Shown here: piece by piece, positions 17,027 through 24,383 of the stretch | How the letters are laid out: every line of letters starts with the position of its first letter | Numbering within the stretch: position 1 is the first letter of the stretch | Origin: Zobellella iuensis | GTDB lineage: Bacteria; Pseudomonadota; Gammaproteobacteria; Enterobacterales; Aeromonadaceae | Direction: 5' to 3' | Length of the DNA: 64,000 bases | NCBI RefSeq assembly: GCF_016746085.1 | Contig: NZ_JAERTZ010000008.1 | Coordinates: forward strand, 62,001-126,000 | Program-made: the position numbers and the translations under genes | The notes under the pieces: model-generated | Told to the model about the DNA's origin: nothing | Database searches by the model: none | Seen by the model: the letters and a program-made list of their open reading frames with translations, nothing else

Positions 17027-17856
17027 CGCCGTACTTCCGCCCAGATGGTTTCGGCCAGTTGCTTGAGTTGCAGGGATTCGGCCCAGCGGTCGGTGATGTC
17101 CTGCCCGTCCGCGCCGGTGATGGCATAGGGACGGGTGCCCAGCTCGCAGGTAAAGGCCAGGCTGTCGCCGGGGGCGGCCCGCTCGCACCAGTTGGCAAAG
17201 CCCCAGCGCCACAGCCGGCGGTACTGCGCCAGCCAGGGCTGGTGCTGGGCAAAGCTTATCGGAAGTTGCACCTGCTCGCAGTTGGACACCCGGCCGTGGT
17301 AGGCGTGGCAGTGGCGCATGATCTCCCTGAGCTGTGCCTCGGCCAGGGGATCGCCCTCCACCAGCGGCAGCTCGTGCCCGGCCACGTAATGGGACAAGTC
17401 CCCCACCAGCCGGAGGCTGGGCAGCTCCTCCAGCAGCTCCAGGGTGAAGAACAGATCGTTGGTCAGCCGGTAGCGATGGGTTTCCACCAGCACCGGAAAG
17501 TCCACCTGCTCCGCCAGCCGCTGCCAGCCCCGCAGCAGGGCCATCGCCGCCTGCTTGTCGCGGGTGCGTACATCGGGCTGGATGGTGACGTGGTGGCAGC
17601 CGAACTCGGCCGCCAGCTCCAGGGTCGGTTGCAGCTCGTCCACGCTTTGAGGGAAGCACTGGGCCTCGGCGGTCAGCCCCAGCGGCCGCAGCTCCTGGGT
17701 GAGCCGCTGCACGTGGCGGCGATCGGTAAAGTGGTCGGTCACCCCGGCAAAGCCGTGCTCGGCAATGCGCCGGACCGCCTCGGGCAGCGGCAGGGTGTCG
17801 CCGCCCGGCAGAATGTTTTCCATGGCCCACATGGATTGCAGGATCAAGAGTTTCAT
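17017..17856 (-). CDS. Sugar phosphate isomerase/epimerase-like TIM barrel (MocC-like)
   Basis: A 279-residue protein of the xylose isomerase-like TIM-barrel superfamily, starting MKLLILQSMWAM after GGAGGTCGC. Metal and substrate side chains are suggested by VTIQPDVRTRD, FPVLVETHRYRLT (Glu-x-His), LVGDLSHYVAG (Asp) and a late FTCELGTRPYAI (Glu). Its start overlaps the reductase stop in ATGA, so it is the fourth gene of the oxygenase operon. In rhizopine (moc) loci a similar protein, MocC, accompanies MocDEF. The last residues and stop come from a repeat element, so the natural C-terminus may have been altered. Confidence 0.75.
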   Translation of the reverse strand: MKLLILQSMWAMENILPGGDTLPLPEAVRRIAEHGFAGVTDHFTDRRHVQRLTQELRPLGLTAEAQCFPQSVDELQPTLELAAEFGCHHVTIQPDVRTRDKQAAMALLRGWQRLAEQVDFPVLVETHRYRLTNDLFFTLELLEELPSLRLVGDLSHYVAGHELPLVEGDPLAEAQLREIMRHCHAYHGRVSNCEQVQLPISFAQHQPWLAQYRRLWRWGFANWCERAAPGDSLAFTCELGTRPYAITGADGQDITDRWAESLQLKQLAETIWAEVRRGL

Positions 17857-19082
17857 GCGACCTCCCCGGTGGCGGTGGACAACAGTTGCTTGAGCCTGAC
17901 GCCGGGATCGGCGAGCAGCACGGGATCGGGGCGGGCCCGCAGGTTGATCAGCCGCTCGGCCAGCTTGATGTCCTTGGCCACGGCGTTGCCGGGGCCGATG
18001 CCGCTCGCGGCCAGCAGCCGGCCGTCCCGGTCCAGGTGGAACAGCAGCCGGGCCCGTTCGCCCAGCTCCCGGCACAGGGTGCGCTCGGCAACATGGGACA
18101 GGCCCACTATCTGCAGGCCCAGATCGAATTGATCCGACCAGAACCAGGGCGCCGGGGCGTAAGCGTGCCGGCCGCCCAGCATGTTGAGGGCGGCGGTTTC
18201 GCCCTGCTCCCGGGCGCAGCGCCAGGATTCCAGCCGCAGCCGCTGCTGGTACAGGGCATGGGGAAAGGAGCAGCAGTCGCCGGCGGCGAAGATGGCCGGA
18301 TCGCTGGTGCGAAGCTCGGCATCCACGGCGATGCCGTTGTCGAGCGCCAGCCCCGCGCCGGCGGCCAGCTGGGTGTTGGGCTCGGACCCGATGCCGGCCA
18401 CCAGCAGCTCAGCCTCGAGCTCGCGGCCATCATCGAGCGTCAGCCGGGCGCCCTCGCCCCGGGGCTCGGCCCGCGCTATGCCCGCGCCCAGGTAAAGCGC
18501 CACGCCCCGCGCCCGATGCTCCTCCTCGACGATGCGGGCCAGTTCCGCCGGCACCGCCCGCTGCAGCAGCCGGGGCTGGCTTTCGAGCAGGCTGACCCGC
18601 GCGCCCTTGCCGATCAGGGCGGCGGCCAGCTCCAGGCCGACGAAGCCGCCACCGACGATAACCACCCTTTTGCCCGGGGCCACCCGGGCGAAGATGCGGC
18701 GGGCGTCGTCCAGGGTGCGCAGGGTCAGGGCCGCGTCCGCCGCCAGGCCGGGCAGCACCAGCCGCCGGGCACGGGCGCCGGTGGCCAGCAGCAGTTGCCG
18801 GTAGGGCAGGCGCTCGCCGTGCTGGGTAACCAGCTGGCGATGGGCCCGGTCGATATGTTCCACCCGCTCGCCCAGGCGCAGCTCGACCCGCTCCATGGCC
18901 ACCAGGTCGCCGATGGCTACCGGCTCGCCGCCCCCGGCCTTGGACAGGGGCGGCCGTTCGTAGGGGGCGTGGGGCTCGTCGCCGAACAGGGTGATCGGCG
19001 TCCGGCAGCCCTGTTGGCGCAGGGTGAGGGCGGCGCGGATGCCTGCCTCGCCGGCGCCGATGATGATGATGCGCTCGTCCAT
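17853..19082 (-). CDS. FAD-dependent ferredoxin reductase of a three-component oxygenase (MocF-like)
   Basis: A 409-residue flavoprotein that passes electrons from NAD(P)H to the neighbouring Rieske ferredoxin. It starts MDERIIIIGAGEAGIRAALTL, the FAD Rossmann fold, after GAGG. YERPPLSK, LLLATGARARRL and a second dinucleotide motif VVIVGGGFVGLELAAAL follow, with FAD-binding IFAAGDCCSFPH near residue 285. The C-terminal reductase domain includes WFWSDQFDLGLQIVG, typical of BenC/AndAa-like and MocF-like ferredoxin reductases. It is 7 nt downstream of the ferredoxin gene and overlaps the next gene. Confidence 0.88.
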   Translation of the reverse strand: MDERIIIIGAGEAGIRAALTLRQQGCRTPITLFGDEPHAPYERPPLSKAGGGEPVAIGDLVAMERVELRLGERVEHIDRAHRQLVTQHGERLPYRQLLLATGARARRLVLPGLAADAALTLRTLDDARRIFARVAPGKRVVIVGGGFVGLELAAALIGKGARVSLLESQPRLLQRAVPAELARIVEEEHRARGVALYLGAGIARAEPRGEGARLTLDDGRELEAELLVAGIGSEPNTQLAAGAGLALDNGIAVDAELRTSDPAIFAAGDCCSFPHALYQQRLRLESWRCAREQGETAALNMLGGRHAYAPAPWFWSDQFDLGLQIVGLSHVAERTLCRELGERARLLFHLDRDGRLLAASGIGPGNAVAKDIKLAERLINLRARPDPVLLADPGVRLKQLLSTATGEVA

Positions 19083-19089
19083 GCTCACC

Positions 19090-19404
19090 TCAATCCAGGC
19101 AGACGTAGACCCGGCCGCCTTCCACTTTGGCAGCATAGGTCTTGAGGTGGACGCAGGCGGGAGCGTTCTTGGCCTCGCCGGTCTTGTAGTTGAAACGGCC
19201 GTTATGCTTGGGGCACTCGATGATGTCGCCCATCACCAGGCCGTCGGCCAGGTGCACCGCCTCGTGGGTGCAGAGCCCGGCGGTGGCGAACACCTCGTCG
19301 TCCGGGCTGCGGTATATGGCCAGGGTCCGCTCGCCGCGGTCGACCCGAATGACATCCTCTTCGTCGATATCGTCGAAGGCGCACACGTCTATCCAGTTGC
19401 TCAT
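19090..19404 (-). CDS. Rieske [2Fe-2S] ferredoxin, MocE family
   Basis: A 104-residue single-domain Rieske ferredoxin. The cluster ligands are clear: Cys45-x-His47 in GLCTHEAVHLADG and Cys64-x-x-His67 in IECPKHNGRFN. YKTGEAKNAPACVHLKTY completes the family pattern. It carries electrons between the reductase and the desaturase-fold hydroxylase on either side. The order hydroxylase, ferredoxin, reductase is that of mocDEF, which demethylates the rhizopine 3-O-methyl-scyllo-inosamine in rhizobia. The substrate here is unknown. Confidence 0.9.
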   Translation of the reverse strand: MSNWIDVCAFDDIDEEDVIRVDRGERTLAIYRSPDDEVFATAGLCTHEAVHLADGLVMGDIIECPKHNGRFNYKTGEAKNAPACVHLKTYAAKVEGGRVYVCLD

Positions 19405-19428
19405 CTTGCTCTCCTCCCCCAGGGGGAC

Positions 19429-20514
19429 TTACAGGGAATGGGCCGGCCGCAGGTCAGCGTCGGCGGGTGGTTCGGCCGCCGCCGGCAGCGGCCGGTCGAC
19501 GAAATAATCCGGGTCCTGGCGCTGGCGCCACAGGGCCGGCACCAGTTCGCACAGGGCCGCCCAGGTGCTGGGATACACCGGCGGCAGATCGTGCTTTATC
19601 TGCTCGTGCAGGGCCGGCAACGCGTGATAGGGCACCATGGGGTACATGTGGTGCTCGGTGTGGTAGTTCATGTTCCAGTAGATAAAGCGGAACACCGGGT
19701 TCATGCGGATGGTGCGGCTGTTCTTGCGGTGATCCAGTACGTTGTCGGCCAGGCCGGCGTGCTGGGTCAGCCCGAACAGGTAGGCCAGCCAGGCGCCGTA
19801 CATGGTGGGCAGCACCCCCACCAGCATCACCGGCAGCCAGGACTGCAGCCCCACCGCCAGCAGCAGCACGGCCATCTGCAGGGCCAGGTACATGCGCGCC
19901 TGCTGGAACACCTTGGGCCACTCCATCTCGGGAATGAAGGCCCGCTCGTCCTCGGTGAGCCGGCCGCCGCTGTGGCGCAGCAGGCTTTGCAGGGTGCCCA
20001 GCACGGCGGGAATGGCCAGCATCCCGAGCAGGTGGCGCAGCACCGGAGTGGGACGGGGCGCGTTAATCTCCGGATCCAGGCCGACGATGATGGTGTCGGT
20101 GTGGTGGCGGGCGTGGCTCCAGCGCCAGACGGAGGGCTCGCGCAGGATCATGAAGCTGGCCTGGCGATAGACCAGATCGTTCATCCAGGGGGTGCGGAAG
20201 GCGGTGCCGTGGCTGCACTCGTGCCAACGGGCGTCCGACGCCGAGCTGTACAGCACGCCATAAACCAGAAAACAGGGCACCGCCAGCCAGCTGCCCCAGG
20301 CCAGCACGCTCAAGGTAGCGAACAGCAGCAGCAGCGCCCACCACAGCAGGGTGTCGCGGATGGCGCTGCGGTCCTGGCGCTGCATCAGCGCCTTGAGGGT
20401 TTTGCGCGGTACCGGGGTCTGGTACCACCGGGCCGAGGCCAGGCCCCGGGCCACCGCCTCCCGGGCGCTCGGGCCGGTGAGGCGGTAGTCGCGTGTGCTT
20501 GCGGATGCGGTCAT
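19429..20514 (-). CDS. Membrane fatty-acid-desaturase-family hydroxylase (MocD-like)
   Basis: A 361-residue integral membrane di-iron enzyme. Three histidine boxes are present: HECSH at 98-102, HARHH at 134-138 and HTEHH at 285-289, with hydrophobic segments at about 55-92, 162-180, 208-250. It is the catalytic component of the three-part oxygenase with the Rieske ferredoxin and FAD reductase. It may O- or N-demethylate or hydroxylate a small molecule, as MocD is proposed to do. AGGA lies eight bases before the ATG. Acyl lipid desaturation is less likely given the dedicated Rieske partner. Confidence 0.85.
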   Translation of the reverse strand: MTASASTRDYRLTGPSAREAVARGLASARWYQTPVPRKTLKALMQRQDRSAIRDTLLWWALLLLFATLSVLAWGSWLAVPCFLVYGVLYSSASDARWHECSHGTAFRTPWMNDLVYRQASFMILREPSVWRWSHARHHTDTIIVGLDPEINAPRPTPVLRHLLGMLAIPAVLGTLQSLLRHSGGRLTEDERAFIPEMEWPKVFQQARMYLALQMAVLLLAVGLQSWLPVMLVGVLPTMYGAWLAYLFGLTQHAGLADNVLDHRKNSRTIRMNPVFRFIYWNMNYHTEHHMYPMVPYHALPALHEQIKHDLPPVYPSTWAALCELVPALWRQRQDPDYFVDRPLPAAAEPPADADLRPAHSL

Positions 20515-20632
20515 GGTGTTGTTCCTGTCTGTGGTGCGGCCCAGGCGGGCCCCTCGACAGGAAAAGTAAACAAAACGTTAACCGTTAGACAGCACGGCGT
20601 TGATGCAAAAGCATCAGGGCCCGTTCATGCCC
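20515..20632. promoter_or_regulatory. Promoter region of the oxygenase operon
   Basis: AACGTTAACCGTTA near 20575-20590 is a partial palindrome of the kind bound by LacI-family proteins and lies about 65 nt before the desaturase start. TGATGC-AAAA-GCATCA (20601-20616) is a hairpin that could end the leftward XRE transcript. Confidence 0.4.
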
Positions 20633-21250
20633 TCAGGGCTGAGCCGTCCGGCCGTGCAGCTCGGCCACCGTCATCGAAAACACCAGCCCAAGCTCGCCCT
20701 CGTTCGCATAGTGATGGGGCACATCCGTTCTGGCCACCGCCGAGCAGCCGGCGGCGACGAGCAGCTCGGTCTCCCCCACCCTGAGCGTCAGCTGCCCCTG
20801 CTCGACATGGAACAACTCGACGGTACCCGGTGGATGTCCGGCGGATTCGAAGCGCTCGCCGGGCTGCATTTCCCAGCGCCACAGCTCGATCATGTCGGGT
20901 CCGCTGGTACCGGCGAGCAGGCGCGCGGAGCCGCCACCAGGGCCGGTCCAAAGGGTGGCGATGTCCTTGTTTTCAATCAGGTGCACCGAAGGTGCGCTGG
21001 CCACGTTGACAATGTCCGCCACCGACACCCCGAGTGCCGCCGACACCTTGCAGAGGATGGCGATACTGGGATTGGCGCTGCCCTTCTCGATCTCGACCAG
21101 CATGCCCTTGCTGACCCCGGCGCGCCGGGAGAGTTCGTCCAGGGAGAGCTTCTGCCTTTTTCTGTGCGCCTTGAGCCGGGTGGCGACGGCCTGGCTGACG
21201 GTCTGAACATCGGCGCCCGGATCGGTCGATATATTGACTTTATTGGTCAT
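20633..21250 (-). CDS. XRE-family regulator with C-terminal cupin
   Basis: A 205-residue regulator with an N-terminal helix-turn-helix (about residues 24-80, LSLDELSRRAGVSKGMLVEIEKGSANPS) and a cupin sensor domain (about 115-195, MQPGERFESAGHPPGTVELFHVEQG, ARTDVPHHYANEGE). This architecture is common for repressors of amino-acid or polyamine catabolism genes. It is divergent from the B3/B4 gene, only 43 bp away. ATTGGTCAT occurs twice there, once over this gene's own start codon, suggesting autorepression. Ligand unknown. Confidence 0.87.
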   Translation of the reverse strand: MTNKVNISTDPGADVQTVSQAVATRLKAHRKRQKLSLDELSRRAGVSKGMLVEIEKGSANPSIAILCKVSAALGVSVADIVNVASAPSVHLIENKDIATLWTGPGGGSARLLAGTSGPDMIELWRWEMQPGERFESAGHPPGTVELFHVEQGQLTLRVGETELLVAAGCSAVARTDVPHHYANEGELGLVFSMTVAELHGRTAQP

Positions 21251-21279
21251 CGGTCGTTAGCATGGAATAAATTGGTCAT
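21242..21279. promoter_or_regulatory. Paired ATTGGTCAT direct repeat (candidate XRE operator)
   Basis: ATTGGTCAT lies at 21242-21250 and 21271-21279, with a related GGTCGTTAG between. The first copy covers the XRE start codon and the second is 15 nt before the B3/B4 start, suited to repress both divergent genes. Confidence 0.45.
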
Positions 21280-21293
21280 TAGAGGATTCTGCA

Positions 21294-21986
21294 ATGCACA
21301 CCGTACTGCCGTCAATAGATCCCGCTATCGCCGCTCTGGCGCCCGGCTTTCGCGCTCTCAGCATCAGCGTCGATGCAGCCGAGATCATCAACCCGCACAT
21401 CGGCGCCGACGCCCTGAATCGCGCCTGCCAGTCGCTGAGCACGGGAGGCGCGCCCTGGGCCGAGGCGCACCTGCAGGCCTGGGCCGAGGTGTTCAGGCGG
21501 TTCGGCGCCAAGCCCCAGCGCACCCCCTGCTCCGCCGAGGCCCTGCTCAAGCGGGTACGGCGCGACCAGCAGTTGCCGAGCATCGATCCGGTGGTCGATC
21601 TGTACAACGCCATCAGCATCCAGTACGCCGTTCCCGTCGGCGGCGAGAACCTGGCGGCCTATGCCGGCACGCCCCGGCTGGTCGTCGCGGACGGCACCGA
21701 GCTGTTCGACACCATGAAGGACGGAGCGCCGGCTCACGAATCCCCCGAACTAGGGGAAGTGGTATGGCGTGACGACATCGGGGTGACCTGCCGGCGCTGG
21801 AACTGGCGGCAGGGAGTGAGGACCCGGCTGGGTGCCGACGCCAGGCAGATGTGGTTTATTCTGGAAAGCCTGCCGGCCATGCCGCTGGCTGCACTGCACC
21901 AGGCAGGCGAGCAATTGATCCAGGGATTACACCTTATGATGCCGGGTGCCACCATAGAGTCCCGGCTGGTCGGCGTCGAGGGCTAG
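21294..21986 (+). CDS. B3/B4 tRNA-binding-domain protein
   Basis: A 230-residue stand-alone protein with the B3/B4 domain seen in the phenylalanyl-tRNA synthetase beta subunit (about residues 60-215). Family-like stretches are SIDPVVDLYNAISIQYAVPVGGENLAAY and GEVVWRDDIGVTCRRWNWRQGVRT. Stand-alone versions may edit or trans-act on mischarged tRNA or bind amino-acid-like ligands, but no function is firmly known to me. It is divergent from the XRE-cupin regulator and first of three rightward genes (then PaiB-like and DapA-like). Confidence 0.75.
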   Translation: MHTVLPSIDPAIAALAPGFRALSISVDAAEIINPHIGADALNRACQSLSTGGAPWAEAHLQAWAEVFRRFGAKPQRTPCSAEALLKRVRRDQQLPSIDPVVDLYNAISIQYAVPVGGENLAAYAGTPRLVVADGTELFDTMKDGAPAHESPELGEVVWRDDIGVTCRRWNWRQGVRTRLGADARQMWFILESLPAMPLAALHQAGEQLIQGLHLMMPGATIESRLVGVEG

Positions 21987-22126
21987 CAACAGCGTGTTGC
22001 TGGTAACGGGCACGGGTTACCGTTATGAATAAAAACCTGAGTCGAAAGCCCATTGTTTTATTAAAAGGAAGGCTGACAGGAGGGTGTTTGCTACTCTCCT
22101 CTCTCTCAGCCTGTCTTGGAGCAAAT

Positions 22127-22768
22127 ATGTATTTACCCGTCCATTTCAATGAATCCCGAACCCAGATACTGCACGAATGCATTGAAAAGCATCCGTTCGG
22201 AACCCTGATCACCCATGGCAAGCATGGCCTGGATGCCAACCACCTTCCCTTCGAGCTGGTGGCGAGTGAAGGCGAACAGGGCGTATTAAAGGCCCATATC
22301 GCACGGGCCAACCCGATATGGCAAGACGTCGAGAATGGCGACCAAGTGCTGGTGGCTTTTCGGGCGGGCGATGCCTATATCTCGCCCAACTGGTATCCGA
22401 CCAAACACGAGTCGCACCGACAGGTACCCACCTGGAACTATAGGGTTGTCCACGCCCATGGCCGTATCCACTTCCTCGATGACGAAAAGTATGTGCGGGG
22501 CGTGGTGGCCAGGCTGACCCGCACTCACGAAGCATCGCAACCCTCACCCTGGAAGATGGCGGACGCTCCCCGAGACTACATCGACGCTTTGCTCGAGCAG
22601 ATCATCGGCCTGCGGATCGACATCATCCGCCTCGTCGGCAAGCACAAGCTTGGGCAGGACGAAGTAGAACAAGACAGACTGGGTGCCGGCCAGGCGCTCA
22701 GTGCCTGTGGAAACCATGTGATCGGCGAGGCGATGCTCGCCCAGGTGCCGGGCACAAAGAATGAGTAA
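22127..22768 (+). CDS. PaiB-like FMN-binding protein
   Basis: A 213-residue protein of the PaiB/negative transcriptional regulator family with a split-barrel FMN-binding fold. MYLPVHFNESRTQILHECI, FGTLITHGKHGLDANHLPFEL, ARANPIWQ, AYISPNWYPTKHES and VPTWNYRVVHAHGRIHF are typical. I place the start at 22127, where GGAG lies seven bases upstream; an in-frame ATG at 22025 would add 34 residues of poor quality. Members are annotated as regulators of sporulation and protease genes in Bacillus, but many are probably flavin enzymes. Its role beside B3/B4 and DapA-like genes is unknown. Confidence 0.82.
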   Translation: MYLPVHFNESRTQILHECIEKHPFGTLITHGKHGLDANHLPFELVASEGEQGVLKAHIARANPIWQDVENGDQVLVAFRAGDAYISPNWYPTKHESHRQVPTWNYRVVHAHGRIHFLDDEKYVRGVVARLTRTHEASQPSPWKMADAPRDYIDALLEQIIGLRIDIIRLVGKHKLGQDEVEQDRLGAGQALSACGNHVIGEAMLAQVPGTKNE

Positions 22769-22881
22769 ATAACGGCTGCCGATACCGCAACATCGGCAGC
22801 ATGCCCTGGATGATGGGCGTCGGTGTTCAACCACGGGGCAGCCAACCCTTGTCAGCAACTTTGTTACCAGGAGAATCGACC

Positions 22882-23772
22882 ATGTTTGCAGGCCTCAGTG
22901 CATTTCCCCTCACCCCCATGAACGAGAGCGGCATCGACGAAGCCGCCTTTATCCGCCTGGTCGAACGCCTGGCCGGCGCCGGGGTCGACTCCATCGGCGT
23001 GCTCGGCTCGACGGGGAACTATGCCTACCTCACACGGGCCGAACGGGCCCGTGTCGTGCAGCTGGCGGTGCGGCACGCGGGGACGGTGCCGGTGATCGCC
23101 GGCATCGGCGCCCTGCGCACCCGCGCCGTGCAGGAGCTGGCCGAAGACGCCCAGCAGGCGGGGGCCGCCGGCGTGCTGCTGGCGCCGGTGTCGTACCAGA
23201 AACTGTCGGACGACGAGGTGTTCGGCCTGTACCGGGACGTGACCCGCACCCTGTCCGTGCCGCTCTGTGTCTACGACAACCCCGGCACGACCCACTTCAC
23301 CTTCAGCGACGAGCTGCACGGCCGGATAGCGGGGCTGCCGCGGGTGGCTTCCATCAAGATCCCCGGCGTGCCGGACGACGCCGAGGCCGCCCGGGCCCGC
23401 GTCGAGCGCCTGCGCGCCCAGCTTCCCCCGCACCTGACCATAGGCATCAGCGGCGATGCCCTGGCCGCCAGGGGGCTGAACGCCGGCTGCGAGGCCTGGT
23501 ATTCGGTAATAGGCGGCCTCTTCCCCCAGACGGCTCTGGCCATCACCCGGGCCGCCCGGGCCGGCGACGCCCACGGGGCCCTGCAGTTGTCCGACCGGCT
23601 GCAGCCAAAGTGGGAGCTGTTCCGCCAGTACGGCAGCCTGCGGGTCACCGCGACCGCCGCCGAGCTGCTGGGTCTGGTCGAGGCGCCCAGCCTGCCGCTG
23701 CCGCTCAACACCCTGGCCGGGCACGACCGGCAACGGCTCGCCGAATGGCTGGCGGAGCCGGCGTTGGCGTAA
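22882..23772 (+). CDS. Dihydrodipicolinate synthase/N-acetylneuraminate lyase family protein
   Basis: A 296-residue TIM-barrel class I aldolase. AGGAG precedes the ATG at 22882. The family signature is GVLGSTGNYAYLTRAERARVVQLAV, the conserved tyrosine is in LCVYDNPGTTHF and the Schiff-base lysine is in RVASIKIPGVP. The GTTGE motif of true DapA is replaced by GSTGN, arguing against housekeeping DapA and for a catabolic pyruvate aldolase or dehydratase. It is last of the three rightward genes after the XRE-cupin regulator. The substrate is unknown. Confidence 0.83.
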   Translation: MFAGLSAFPLTPMNESGIDEAAFIRLVERLAGAGVDSIGVLGSTGNYAYLTRAERARVVQLAVRHAGTVPVIAGIGALRTRAVQELAEDAQQAGAAGVLLAPVSYQKLSDDEVFGLYRDVTRTLSVPLCVYDNPGTTHFTFSDELHGRIAGLPRVASIKIPGVPDDAEAARARVERLRAQLPPHLTIGISGDALAARGLNAGCEAWYSVIGGLFPQTALAITRAARAGDAHGALQLSDRLQPKWELFRQYGSLRVTATAAELLGLVEAPSLPLPLNTLAGHDRQRLAEWLAEPALA

Positions 23773-23787
23773 GGTCTCCGCAGGGAA

Positions 23788-23875
23788 GGCGGCCCGCGTA
23801 GGGATTATGTCCGAGGCTGGCGCGTTGCTTTCCTGGCCAGGGGTTCGCGCTGCGCGCGAAAGCAGGCGGGCCGCC
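23788..23875. repeat. Nested inverted repeat downstream of the DapA-like gene
   Basis: GGCGGCCCGC (23788-23797) and GCGGGCCGCC (23866-23875) are perfect 10-bp arms, and inside them GCTTTC (23827-23832) pairs with GAAAGC (23859-23864). It could be a large terminator or a mobile repeat. No gene lies between 23773 and 23985. Confidence 0.5.
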
Positions 23876-23985
23876 TGCGCCCCAGGAGCAGGTTTGTGCC
23901 ACGTAAACGGGCACCTACCGGTGAGATGTCGCGCTGCCGGTGTGATGGCCGGGCATTCCTTCTAAAGCACCTGTGACCGAATGGG

Positions 23986-24076
23986 GCGCGGGCTGAACCG
24001 GCAACGCCAGCAATCCGTCCAGGGTGACACCGGCGGCATTAAGCCGCACCTCGCGCCGGACCACTGCCCCATCCAT
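23986..24076 (-). pseudogene. Remnant of hydrolase gene (5' end)
   Basis: From the ATG at 24074-24076 the frame encodes MDGAVVRREVRLNAAGVTLD, identical to the start of the intact alpha/beta hydrolase at 34963-35625, with a good GGAGG upstream. After about 25 codons the match breaks at a 50-bp deletion, and reading soon ends. It is a decayed fragment of the duplicated gene. Confidence 0.85.
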
Positions 24077-24278
24077 AATCCACCTCCTCGCGCTGGCAGG
24101 CGATGTCGCCGTTTGCCCAACCGCCCGGCCCGGGCCCGCGGCGCCCCTCCTCTTTCAACTATGGCATCGGGAGGGCGGTGACGGTGCTCGCCGGGCGAAA
24201 GGGGCTGAAATTTATCATTAGAGATGGGCAAGCCAGGAAGCGCCGCCGGGCGGCGAAACAGCGCCCGACGGTGTGACT

Positions 24279-24367
24279 TCAGGACGGAAAGGCGAACTGC
24301 ACCCCTTCGCGCACACCCGCCGAGGGCCAGCGCTGGGTGATGGTCTTGCGCCGGGTGTAGAAGTGCA
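24279..24367 (-). pseudogene. Remnant of mmsA (3' end)
   Basis: The last 28 or so codons of methylmalonate-semialdehyde dehydrogenase are present (FYTRRKTITQRWPSAGVREG and on to the stop at 24279-24281), almost identical to the end of the intact gene at 35829. Homology stops abruptly near 24367, 16 bases from the end of the nhaC-type gene. Confidence 0.88.
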
Positions 24368-24383
24368 TCCCACCCGCCTGGCA

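Larger units (their letters stand above)
23986..24367. repeat. Left direct repeat (degraded copy of 35485-35917)
   Basis: This stretch repeats 35485-35917 in the same orientation with a few substitutions and a 50-bp deletion (right-copy 35501-35550, bounded by short ACCGG repeats). It contains the 5' end of the hydrolase gene, the intergenic region and the 3' end of mmsA. The segment between the copies is about 11.5 kb. Confidence 0.9.

Noticed and set aside
22882-23772. Housekeeping dapA
   Set aside because: The GTTGE motif is changed to GSTGN and the gene lies in an accessory operon, so lysine biosynthesis is not supported.
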